Source: Okeania sp. SIO2B3
GTDB lineage: Bacteria; Cyanobacteriota; Cyanobacteriia; Cyanobacteriales; Microcoleaceae
Direction of reading: 5' to 3'
DNA length: 64,000 nucleotides
NCBI RefSeq assembly: GCF_010672525.1
Contig: NZ_JAAHGH010000008.1
Location: forward strand, 247,715-311,714
Shown here: positions 9,392 through 18,039 of the stretch, in pieces
Layout of the letters: every line of letters begins with the position of its first letter
How positions within the stretch are numbered: position 1 is the stretch's first letter
Made by a program: the position numbers and the translations under genes
Notes under the pieces: model-generated
Databases searched by the model: none
Seen by the model: the letters and a program-made list of their open reading frames with translations, nothing else
Told to the model about the DNA's origin: nothing

Positions 9392-9421
9392 CCATATCTA
9401 AAATCTATGATTTAGATATGG
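9392..9421. other. 11-bp-stem hairpin in the spacer upstream of the cyclase gene
   Basis: CCATATCTAAA (9392-9402) pairs with TTTAGATATGG (9411-9421) around an 8-nt loop. There is no T-run. The remainder to 9704 (about 280 bp) is AT-rich with nothing else recognised. Confidence 0.4.
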
Positions 9422-9704
9422 ACTGCGGGATATTAAATTCAATCTTGTGTGATAATTAAGTAGACTAAAACTAATCATCGGATTTAGCTAATCATACTAA
9501 GGAATCATATTCTAAATACTTCTAATAGTCCTAACTTTTCTAGATTTCTGCCGTACTATTGCAATAAATATACTTAGATATAGTCTAGTTTAGTATAATA
9601 ACATTTTTTGTAAGTAAAAAACTTTATCTGCTTGGAAAAAATTAAACCCAGAGAAAATATACACTTAAGTTGGAGTAATTTAACTTTAAGATAAAGCAGT
9701 TCAA

Positions 9705-12299
9705 ATGACATTCTCTAACGCTGCTGGTAGTATTCTGGCAACATTGACTCAAGTTGATCGTATGGGTCTACTGGCAACTCGCGTCAAAGATTTGCCAGTA
9801 GGAGAGTTTGTTTGTCTGCTAGACTTTATTACTGCTGAATTTCATCAATATCTACGAGCTATTGACTTAATTAACAATGAAGGTGTTGAAACTTTACTAG
9901 AACAACTATTAGATGCTTTTACTATCAAAATTGGTCAAATCCTGAAAGCAGATCAAACAACTATTTTCTTAGTTAACCAAGAGAAAAAACAACTTTGGTA
10001 CAAGACTGTTCTCGAAAGTACGGGTAAGTCCCAAGATTACCACTTACCAATTCATGTCGGTATTTTAGGCCATGTAGCTACAACAGGAGAAGCGCTTAAT
10101 ATTGCTGATGCCAAAACTCATCCACTCTTCAGCGAAGAGGTAGACCAACCTCCAGGCTATGATACTCGTACCATCCTATGCATACCAGTTTTCAGTACCA
10201 CCAACTCTAACAAACCAGTAGCAGTAGTACGACTACTTAATAAAGCAAATGATGTCCCTTTTGATGGAGAAGATGAGCAACTATTCCGCTCTTTCGGAGA
10301 CTCAATGGGAATTATTATAGAAAGTTGTCAATCATTTTATGTAGCAGCTCGGAATCAGCGAGGGGTCTCAGCATTGCTCAAAGCTACCACAACTTTAGGT
10401 CAAAGTCTAGACTTGGAAACAACTTTAAGATCTGTAATGGATCAAGCTTGTAATTTAATGCAAGCAGATCGTAGCACATTGTTTCTACTTAGTAAAGAAA
10501 CAAATGAACTTTGGACTAAGGTAGCGACAGCAGATGAAACAAAAATGGTAGAAATTAGAATTCCTGCAAATAGAGGTATTGCTGGTTATGTTGCTTCTAC
10601 TGGAGAAACTCTTAATATTCCTGATGCTTATATAGACCCTCGTTTTGACCCTAGTACAGATCAAAAAACAGGTTATCAAACAAGAAGTATTCTTTGTATG
10701 CCTGTGTACAATGCTAAGGGCGAATTGATTGGGGTAACTCAGTTAATTAATAAAAATCAAGGTAGTTTTAATTCTTCAGATGAACAATTTTTACTAGCTT
10801 TTAATGCTCAAGCAGGTATTGCCCTTCAGAATTCTCAACTTTTTGAAAATGTTTTAGTAGAAAAGCAATATCAGAAAGATATTCTACAAAGTTTGTCTGA
10901 TGTTGTAATTTCTACAAATATGCAAGGCAGAATTGTGACTATCAATGGAGCAGCTTTAGAAATGTTAGGTTGTCCTATTGACCAAGAAATAAAAGGTAAA
11001 ACAAGTAGACAACTTTGGGAGGAAAAACTGATTGGTAGATATGTATGGGAAGTTATACCAATTGAAAATTTACAGTTTCGTTTAGAAGATAGTTTACAGC
11101 ATGGCACTAGACAATATGTTCCAGAGCAAAATTTACGAGTAGGTTCTTTTATAAAATTTGAAGGTGAAGAAGAAACAGCTTATATTTTAGCAGTTCCCGA
11201 ACCAAAAAATCCTAATATTTTTCTTCCTTGGGGGGAACAAACACCAACAAATCCTAAGGCAAATTTAGTTCAAAATAACCACATGGATTTTAGCAGATTA
11301 ATAGATTTATCTGAACTAAATCGAGTCATTGAACGTAGTTTGAATCTAACAGTTAATCCCTTAACTAATCCTGAAGGTGGTGTGCGTGGTGGATTGGTAG
11401 TTCTTGAAGATATTAGTCAAGAAAAACGCATGAAAAATACTATGTATCGCTACATGACTCCAGAGGTTGCAGAACAAGTAATGGCTTTAGCTGAAGATGC
11501 TTTACTTGAAGGAGAGCGTAAGGAAGTAACTATTTTATTTTCTGATATTCGAGGTTATACAACTCTTACAGAAAATCTAGAAGCTTCTGAAGTAGTTAAG
11601 CTTCTAAATCAATATTTTGAAACAATGGTAGAGGCAGTATTTGACCATGAAGGAACTTTGGATAAGTTTATTGGGGATGCTTTAATGGCTGTTTTTGGTG
11701 CACCATTACCTTTAGAAAATCATGCTTTAATGGCGGTTAAAACTGCTTTAGATATGCGTCATCGTCTCCAAAAATTTAATGAGTCTCGTCCCGATCAACC
11801 ACAATTTAAAATTGGTATTGGTATTAGTTCAGGAGAGGTAGTATCTGGTAATATTGGTTCTAAAAAACGAATGGATTATACAGTAATTGGTGATGGTGTA
11901 AATTTGAGTTCCCGTTTAGAATCAATTACTAAACATTATGGCTGCGATATTATTTTAAGTGAGTTTACTTATGAACTTTGTCGCGACTATATTAGGGTCA
12001 GAGAGTTGGATAAGGTTAAAGTTAAAGGTAAGCAAAAATCGGTGAGTATATATGAATTAATTGGTGCAATTTCAGATAATATTGACCAGGAAACAGAACA
12101 GTTTTTAGAACTTTATTCTAGAGCTAGGACAGCTTATATGGAAAGAAATTTTGCTTTGGCTGTTAGTTACTTTAAGAGAGCTAAAAAAATGAGACCTGAT
12201 GATGAAGCTGTTGGTACACATATTCAACGATCGGTTAAGCATATAACAAATCCACCACCACATGATTGGGATGGAAGTTATACAATGATAACTAAATAG
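9705..12299 (+). CDS. cyaB: GAF-GAF-PAS class III adenylate cyclase (CyaB type)
   Basis: This 864-aa protein should make cAMP. Order: two GAF domains (about residues 60-215 and 235-395; repeated motif GI(L/A)G(H/Y)VA(T/S)TGE), a PAS domain (about 400-520, SDVVISTNMQGRIVTINGAA), then the class III catalytic domain (about 603-785). Metal-binding Asp residues are in FSDIRGYT and FIGDALMAVFG. The adenine-selecting Lys is in LDKFIGD and Thr in YTVIGDGVNLSSR; RLES carries the transition-state Arg. A TPR-like tail (YSRARTAYMERNFALAVSYFKRAKKM) closes it. Architecture and length match Anabaena CyaB1/CyaB2, where GAF-bound cyclic nucleotide gives positive feedback. No membrane segments. Monocistronic. 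Confidence 0.92.
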   Translation: MTFSNAAGSILATLTQVDRMGLLATRVKDLPVGEFVCLLDFITAEFHQYLRAIDLINNEGVETLLEQLLDAFTIKIGQILKADQTTIFLVNQEKKQLWYKTVLESTGKSQDYHLPIHVGILGHVATTGEALNIADAKTHPLFSEEVDQPPGYDTRTILCIPVFSTTNSNKPVAVVRLLNKANDVPFDGEDEQLFRSFGDSMGIIIESCQSFYVAARNQRGVSALLKATTTLGQSLDLETTLRSVMDQACNLMQADRSTLFLLSKETNELWTKVATADETKMVEIRIPANRGIAGYVASTGETLNIPDAYIDPRFDPSTDQKTGYQTRSILCMPVYNAKGELIGVTQLINKNQGSFNSSDEQFLLAFNAQAGIALQNSQLFENVLVEKQYQKDILQSLSDVVISTNMQGRIVTINGAALEMLGCPIDQEIKGKTSRQLWEEKLIGRYVWEVIPIENLQFRLEDSLQHGTRQYVPEQNLRVGSFIKFEGEEETAYILAVPEPKNPNIFLPWGEQTPTNPKANLVQNNHMDFSRLIDLSELNRVIERSLNLTVNPLTNPEGGVRGGLVVLEDISQEKRMKNTMYRYMTPEVAEQVMALAEDALLEGERKEVTILFSDIRGYTTLTENLEASEVVKLLNQYFETMVEAVFDHEGTLDKFIGDALMAVFGAPLPLENHALMAVKTALDMRHRLQKFNESRPDQPQFKIGIGISSGEVVSGNIGSKKRMDYTVIGDGVNLSSRLESITKHYGCDIILSEFTYELCRDYIRVRELDKVKVKGKQKSVSIYELIGAISDNIDQETEQFLELYSRARTAYMERNFALAVSYFKRAKKMRPDDEAVGTHIQRSVKHITNPPPHDWDGSYTMITK

Positions 12300-12956
12300 T
12301 TAAACGAAGACAGAAGGCAGAAAGTAGAAGAGAAAGAAAGGTTCAAAGGAGTAAGGTTTTTGTTATCAATGATCATCCGGACATGATATAAAAATTCAAA
12401 AACTATAAATAAGCTCCAAAATTCTTGTCAATTGACAAGAAATAAGGTTTCAAGGCTCCCCTTTTAAGGAGATAAAAAAAAGAGAATTCTGTATTTTCTT
12501 GCCTGCTTATTACAGGAGCTACTGATAACTGATAACTGATAACTGAAGTGCCCATTTCCTATTCCCAAAAATCAGCAAGATTTTGGACACTAATAAAATA
12601 GTATTGCTATATGTTTAACCAAAAAATCGGATCAATAGCCTCCCCTTTTAAGGGGATAAAAAAATCTACTTCGGTATTTCAATCCCAATGCTTTCCTAGG
12701 TCATGCTGCGCAAACAGCTAGAGGTACTGATAATTGATAACTGAAATGACATTGCAAGTAACCTAAAGTCAAATTATCAAGGTATTTTATTAATTTTTGG
12801 AGATGTCTATTGTTTGAAATTTGTCGGTCTAACAAATTTGGATGTATGATAAATTAAGCAATTATCTATATAAAGTAGATAGACAAAATTATTTGTATAT
12901 TTACTACTCAGATATATTTTCTATTCACTTATTCTCTATATCCTCAAATACTGAAT
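12300..12956. repeat. Repeat-filled spacer
   Basis: The spacer holds two partial copies of the hairpin repeat CTCCCCTTTTAAGGGGATAA (about 12450 and 12640), a CCGGACATGATATA mobile-repeat end (12373-12390), TGATAACTGATAACTGATAA tracts (12525-12546) and a dispersed TCATGCTGCGCAAACAGCT repeat (12702-12720). A 62-codon frame at 12842 has no sign of being a gene. Confidence 0.6.
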
Positions 12957-13745
12957 ATGAAACTGACAATATTAGCAATCATAATGATTTTATCCCAATT
13001 TGGTTGGACAAATTCAGCAAAAGCAGCTAATCCAGCAGCTATTAGAAGACTATTAGAAACTAATGAATGTTCGGGATGTGACCTTAGTAAAGCAAACTTA
13101 TATAATGCTAATTTGATTGGAGCTAACCTCGAAGGTGCTAATCTTGAAGGTGCAAATTTATCTGGAGCTAATCTTGCTGTTACTAATCTTGTTGATGCTA
13201 ACCTTTCTAATGCCAATCTCTCTAGAGCAAAAATGAATGATGCGGATCTTCGAGGTGCAGATTTAACAGATGCTTACCTAGTTCATGTTAATTTATCTAG
13301 AGCTTATCTGACAGAAGCAACTTTAGAAAATGCTAATCTATTTGAAGCTAATTTGATTGAATCTGTTGTTAGTGGGGCTAATTTTTCTAATGCAAATTTA
13401 CGTCAGTCATATTGGTTTAGAGCTAATTTAGAAAATGCCAATATGAGTGAGTCTGATCTTTTTAATGCTGATATGCGTCAAGCAAATTTGAAAGATGTAA
13501 ACTTTTCTAATGCTAACCTTGCTAAGGCAAAACTAATTGAAACAAATATAACTCTTGCTAATCTTAGTGGAGCTAATTTAGAAGGGGTTAATTTGCGTGG
13601 TACAACCATAGGTCCAAGTGTATGTTTACTAACTAATTTTATTGCTTGTGCTCCCGAAAAAATAGTCCCTGAAGTATTTCCTGAAGTAGCTCCTAAAGTA
13701 GTTCCTGAAGTTCAAGAAGAAGGTAAAGAAAAGGTTGATAAATAA
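12957..13745 (+). CDS. Secreted pentapeptide-repeat protein
   Basis: This 262-aa protein has an N-terminal signal peptide (MKLTILAIIMILSQFGWTNS, likely cut after AKA near residue 23) and the cyanobacterial lead-in AAIRRLLETNECSGCDLSKAN. About 30 A(N/D)Lxx pentapeptides follow (residues about 44-220), which form a right-handed quadrilateral beta-helix. A short Cys-containing segment (VCLLTNFIACAPEK) and a VPEV-rich charged tail end it. Likely exported to the periplasm or thylakoid lumen; no specific function can be given. No operon partner. Confidence 0.88.
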   Translation: MKLTILAIIMILSQFGWTNSAKAANPAAIRRLLETNECSGCDLSKANLYNANLIGANLEGANLEGANLSGANLAVTNLVDANLSNANLSRAKMNDADLRGADLTDAYLVHVNLSRAYLTEATLENANLFEANLIESVVSGANFSNANLRQSYWFRANLENANMSESDLFNADMRQANLKDVNFSNANLAKAKLIETNITLANLSGANLEGVNLRGTTIGPSVCLLTNFIACAPEKIVPEVFPEVAPKVVPEVQEEGKEKVDK

Positions 13746-14734
13746 ATAGTTTGGAGTCAATTAAGTTATCTGTTAGCCTCCTCCAGAGGAGCTGTGAACT
13801 TCAATTATCAGTATCGCCTGAAATAGGAAGGCAAGAAAATGCAGAATTTTCTTTTTTATCCCTTTTAAAGGGGAGGTTTGATAACTTATTTTTGCGGTAA
13901 AATTAATATAAAGTTCTAAGTAGTTTTAGGATGGTCAGTGTTGACAAGAGGAAATGAAAGAAACTGAATTTTTCTCATTGCTTACCATCCTACAAAATAA
14001 ACCTTACTTCTTATTTAATAACTGAAGTGTTGAAGAAGTATAGCATTATTTTTGGGAATTGGTATTAAGTAGAACATGGTAAATTTTGGGCGCTATGTAT
14101 CAAATTGTAAATTAGTTCAAAAGTTCATATTCATTGCCTTTAGGGGTTTTTTGATTAAAAATGCGACGTCTTTTTTCTAGCTTGCTCTACTTAGAGTCAG
14201 GAGCAGGGAAGAACAGGAGAAAGTTTTTTTTATAGCAGTAGAAGAAGAAGAAAAGGTTAGGAAATATTAAAAGCTTAAAAATCATACTAATTTCATAAAA
14301 TATTGCTACATTCATCGAAGATGGATTTGGGAACAGAGGAAAATTAGCATAAAAAAAGAGAAAAAAATATTAAATATTGACAATATCTGCAAGTGATAAA
14401 ATTTTATACTTAAGGTCAAAAATATAGATTAAGATGTAACTACCTTTGTTGAATTTGGTATCAGACAACGCCAGATTTTTCCTTCTATCCTAGATAAATA
14501 AACGCCTTCTTCCTTCTGTTATATCGCTTAATTATCTGAACATAATAATATAGCAATCCAAGGAAAGGTTAGGACAGATCGACAGCTTAAAATTCAGACA
14601 ACATAAAATTTTTCCTTCTTCCTTCTTCTTTCTTCCTTCTGCTATAACAATTTATTATGAGCAAACATGGGTTATGGTGTCTAAAAATTTCACCTGATAG
14701 AAATCACAATGTTTACAAAATAAAGTCTTGTTGC
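13746..14734. other. Long spacer, 989 bp, no gene
   Basis: It contains an inverted copy of the CCTCCCCTTTAAAAGGG hairpin repeat (13858-13877), polypurine/polypyrimidine tracts such as TTCCTTCTTCCTTCTTC (14624-14640) and AT-rich sequence. There is no convincing ORF or RNA gene. It separates two convergent genes. Confidence 0.6.
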
Positions 14735-15808
14735 TCAACTTAAATAATTTGGTTGATAAATTTTGCCAATGGAATGATCGGAATTAATTTCTATGATTAA
14801 ATCTACTAATTCAGTATTGTTTATTAGTGGCGTAATAAATAATTCTGGATGTAATGCTTTCCAAAAATACTCCACAAACTTTTCAATTTGTTCGTCGCTC
14901 ATTCCCGACTTTCCAGAAGCAATCATTTGTTGTTCTGCTTGTTGTCGCCATTGTTTAGAAAAGTGATAATCAGTAGGGTATAAAACAATTAATTTATCTA
15001 ACTTTTGCCAAAGAGGTAGATAGTCTATTAATTTTCGATTCATATCACGGGCAAATTCCCGGTCTGTTTCTGTAATAATAGGTGGTGGTGCTGCATGAAA
15101 AGCTTTCTCAGAAATTGGTCTAACTCCAACAAACCAACCTTCAAATAAAACAATATCAACTTTACTTACCATTTCAGGTTCAATTCTATCTCCAGCACCA
15201 TTAAAAAGAGACTTATTAAACCTAGGAATTGGAATTAAATTATCGGAACTTTGATGATTAGATTGACGGAATTTATCTAAAGTTTCTATTCCTAAACTAA
15301 CATCATGGGTTCCTGGAGGACCACGCCAAATTAATCGGGAATCTTGTTTTTGTAATAGTTGACGTTCAGCGTAGGTTTTATAAATATCATCAATAGAAAT
15401 AGATATTGTATTGTAGCCAAGTTTATCTAAAATCAAGATTAAAATTTTAGCAAGAGTAGTTTTACCTGTTCCTTGTCCGCCTAAAATACCTTGAACTAAT
15501 GGATGACCTAAATTTTGACATTTATCTGCTAGTTTTATCCCTAAAGGCAACCAAAATTTCCATAAATTTTCTAAAGTATTATTATCCTTTAAGGGTAATT
15601 TATGATAGTCAGTAATTACAGATTGAAATATAAGCGATCGCTCTCTAATTACTTCTCTGACATTTTCTGAAGTAATGTTAAAAAACTGGGCACGTTTTCG
15701 GTCTATTAATTCCTGAGTTTCTAAGATTTCTAAATCTTTTTTTCCTAGAAAATTGCCTAGTTTTAAAGCTTCTAAAATTTGTACTAGAGATAAATTGGAA
15801 AATTCCAT
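14735..15808 (-). CDS. glyK: D-glycerate 3-kinase, photorespiratory
   Basis: This 357-aa P-loop kinase of the plant/cyanobacterial glycerate kinase type phosphorylates D-glycerate to 3-phosphoglycerate, the last step of the photorespiratory C2 cycle. The Walker A motif GGQGTGKTTLAKIL is near residues 109-122. ISIDDIYKTYAER follows, then the family hallmark RGPPGTHDVSLG (about 172-183), PIPRFNKSLFNGAGDR and LFEGWFVGVRP. The C-terminal MSDEQIEKFVEYFWKALHPELFI is typical. About 100 N-terminal residues precede the P-loop, normal for cyanobacterial forms. Cytosolic, single gene. Confidence 0.9.
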   Translation of the reverse strand: MEFSNLSLVQILEALKLGNFLGKKDLEILETQELIDRKRAQFFNITSENVREVIRERSLIFQSVITDYHKLPLKDNNTLENLWKFWLPLGIKLADKCQNLGHPLVQGILGGQGTGKTTLAKILILILDKLGYNTISISIDDIYKTYAERQLLQKQDSRLIWRGPPGTHDVSLGIETLDKFRQSNHQSSDNLIPIPRFNKSLFNGAGDRIEPEMVSKVDIVLFEGWFVGVRPISEKAFHAAPPPIITETDREFARDMNRKLIDYLPLWQKLDKLIVLYPTDYHFSKQWRQQAEQQMIASGKSGMSDEQIEKFVEYFWKALHPELFITPLINNTELVDLIIEINSDHSIGKIYQPNYLS

Positions 15809-16311
15809 AAAAATTAAATTAACTATTCAAGAAGGTGGTAGGTAGTAGGTTTTAGTTTTGAGGTTTTAGGTTGAAAAAGTTGATCGCCCGACCTTCAGAG
15901 CATAGTGACAATAATAACAGAACCCTAATAGTTTAGGAAATATAGTTTAGGAAACGTAGATATTGGTTTAAAGGGAAGATGAAATATAAATATAGTAATC
16001 CTATTTCAGTTGCGGGTAAAAATATCTTTTAATTGAGGGAATAGGGAACTCTTAACAGAGAATAGGGGTAAAAGTCTCAGAGTTTTTATATATCCTGAGA
16101 TTTTTTACAAATTATTTCTCATTGCTATATCATTGCTATATATTAATCATTACTTGAAAAAGCGGTCAGCAATTCAGCAGTCAGCAAACAGCTTATATTT
16201 ATACTTAAATCGAGAATCGATAAAAATCCTTTTTGAAATGTCATTTCAACCCCTCTTAAATTATCCTGCTTGTAGAAGTATAGAATTTCAACCCAAGGTG
16301 ATAATTGAAGG

Positions 16312-16786
16312 CTAGTTAACTACTCAGTAGTCGGACAAAATTAAAATTTAATACTTAATACCTACTTCCCTAGAACCTACTACCCTAAGCTGATAGCTGA
16401 AAGCTAATTAACTACTAAGTAGTTAGACAAAATTCAAGTTTAATACCTAAAACCTACTACCCTAAGTTGATATCTGAAAGCTAGTTATGGTTTGCGCTTC
16501 ACTAGTCTTTTAGTAGGGATAGGAGACAGGAGACAGGACACAGGAGAAATGGAAATTAAGAAGAGGTAGAAGTAAGAATTGTAAGAATGATTTTTCTGCC
16601 CAACTATGCTCCTAAAATACTAACTTGCATGAGCGTTTTAGACGTGATACCAGGCACTTTTTTTAGCCCAAAAAAGGCTAAAGTCTTTATATGTAAATAC
16701 CTTTAGATTTAATCGACAAGCCCTAGTTAACTACTAAGTAGTTAGACAAAATTCAAGTTTAATACCTAAAACCTACTACCTTAACG
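16312..16786. repeat. Three copies of a 65-90-bp repeat, the third displaced by a MITE
   Basis: CTA(G/A)TTAACTACT(C/A)AGTAGT opens copies at 16312, 16403 and 16723. Each continues with ACAAAATT(C)AA and TACCTAAAACCTACTACC. Copies two and three are near identical and are separated by the element at 16481-16730, which lies exactly at the unit junction with CTAG at both ends. Confidence 0.75.
16481..16730. mobile_element. MITE, family with GGGTTTGC inverted ends (copy 1)
   Basis: Starts CTAGTTATGGTTTGCGC and ends, inverted, with ATTTAATCGACAAGCCCTAG. It contains CTTTTAGTAGGGATAGGAG and GCCCAAAAAAGGCTAAAGTC, shared in order with the element at 20236-20475. No coding capacity. Confidence 0.6.
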
Positions 16787-16796
16787 TAGAGAAAAT

Positions 16797-17129
16797 CTAA
16801 GAACCTAATTTGAAAGCTTCTAAAAATAGACCATAAGTAAAACCAATTTTAAAACCATTCAAAATATCTATTCCCAAAGAACGTGCTATTTTCCCCTTAA
16901 TACCATAAGCAAACCAGTTTAATAGTTCAGTAATCAGCAAACATATTAAAGCATAAATAACATCTAAGTAACCTTCTTGTCCAGCGATCGTAGAAACCGC
17001 AGTCCCAGCAAAATTACCAAATAATAAACTAATAATTAATAGAGAAATTCGACGCCAAGGATTACTCAACCATCGCCTAAACCTTTCACTAATAACATTA
17101 AATAATCTATTGAGACGAGTATTTTGCAT
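16797..17129 (-). CDS. Ycf20-like (DUF565) membrane protein
   Basis: This 110-aa protein has the DUF565/Ycf20 layout: RLNRLFNVISERFRRWLSNPWRRISLLIISLLFGNFAG, then a second hydrophobic segment (DVIYALICLLITELLNWFAYG) and a third near the C-terminus (ILNGFKIGFTYGLFLEAF). Ycf20 homologues occur in cyanobacteria and plastids; a plant homologue is linked to thermal dissipation, but the molecular role is unclear. Thylakoid or inner membrane location is inferred. The first ATG gives the expected N-terminus. Confidence 0.82.
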   Translation of the reverse strand: MQNTRLNRLFNVISERFRRWLSNPWRRISLLIISLLFGNFAGTAVSTIAGQEGYLDVIYALICLLITELLNWFAYGIKGKIARSLGIDILNGFKIGFTYGLFLEAFKLGS

Positions 17130-17389
17130 AGATATAGATATTGAAGTTAAATATATTTTTGTTTTTTTGACTTTTTAAATCAATTTGAAAGTTAAAAATA
17201 CTCTAGTGCAAGAAGGCAGAAGGCAGGAGGCAGAAGGCAGAAGGGAAGAAAGGTTATTTTACAAGCTTTTGAACCTTTTTTAACTGGTTAGTTATTTCCG
17301 CCATCCTCCACTAGGTAGTTTAACATAGCAGAAGAGCAAGCTGTAATGTATCAGGTTAATTGAACAAAATCAGGGTGCCTAGTTAAAGA

Positions 17390-17953
17390 ATGAAAAGAAA
17401 GAATTCAATTCAAATGAAATTTCAACCTTATACACAAACTATTATTACTTTAATATTTTTTTTGTTAGGATTAATTATTGGCAGATTTCAGTTGACAATA
17501 TCTTGGGAAACAAATGATTCTGAGACATTTTCTCAACCTCCATTACTCAACATTCCTACCCAGAAACCCGTACCAAAATCTCCAACAAAAAAGATTCAAG
17601 AATGTGGTCTCCTCATAACTACTTCTCAATCATCTATAGTAAAAACCGATAAAGGAGCTTTTCGAGTTAGTAACTGTACAGATCGTCCAATTCGTCTAGC
17701 ACTACTAGCTAAATCCTCAGACCAATCTTACCAAAAATCTGCTCACTGGGATTTTGCCCCAGGAGAAGGTAGTAATAGAGGATTAATACTTTCTTTGCCA
17801 GAAGAAAAATTAACCTTGAAACCAGGAGATATTCTAGTTGTCTTTGCCCAAGATGGCTCTCGTTTATACTGGGGACCTTATGTTGTAGGAGAAACAAAAT
17901 CTCCTATTTGGAATAGAGAAAAATTAGAATGGTTGTTAATTTTAAAGCCTTGA
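17390..17953 (+). CDS. Membrane-anchored hypothetical protein
   Basis: This 187-aa protein has one N-terminal transmembrane segment (about residues 15-33, TIITLIFFLLGLIIGRF). A Pro/Thr linker and a compact C-terminal domain of about 120 residues follow (ECGLLITTSQSSIVKTDKGAFRVSN... WLLILKP). I do not recognise the family. It lies 86 nt upstream of the glycosyltransferase gene in the same orientation and may be co-expressed with it. Confidence 0.75.
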   Translation: MKRKNSIQMKFQPYTQTIITLIFFLLGLIIGRFQLTISWETNDSETFSQPPLLNIPTQKPVPKSPTKKIQECGLLITTSQSSIVKTDKGAFRVSNCTDRPIRLALLAKSSDQSYQKSAHWDFAPGEGSNRGLILSLPEEKLTLKPGDILVVFAQDGSRLYWGPYVVGETKSPIWNREKLEWLLILKP

Positions 17954-18039
17954 AAAAATATTATTAATGGTCATTCTTTCAATTTCTAGCTAAATTAGGG
18001 TTGAAAATTTTAGGACGAACAAAGGATAACTAAATCTGA

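Larger units (their letters stand above)
15809..16796. other. Long spacer with a thrice-repeated segment and a MITE
   Basis: The 988-bp spacer has no credible gene; a 60-codon frame at 16133 is not supported. Its right half is made of the repeats listed separately at 16312-16786. Confidence 0.6.

Noticed and set aside
12842-13030. A 62-codon ORF upstream of the pentapeptide-repeat gene
   Set aside because: Its 3' end overlaps the signal-peptide coding region in another frame and it has no recognisable features.
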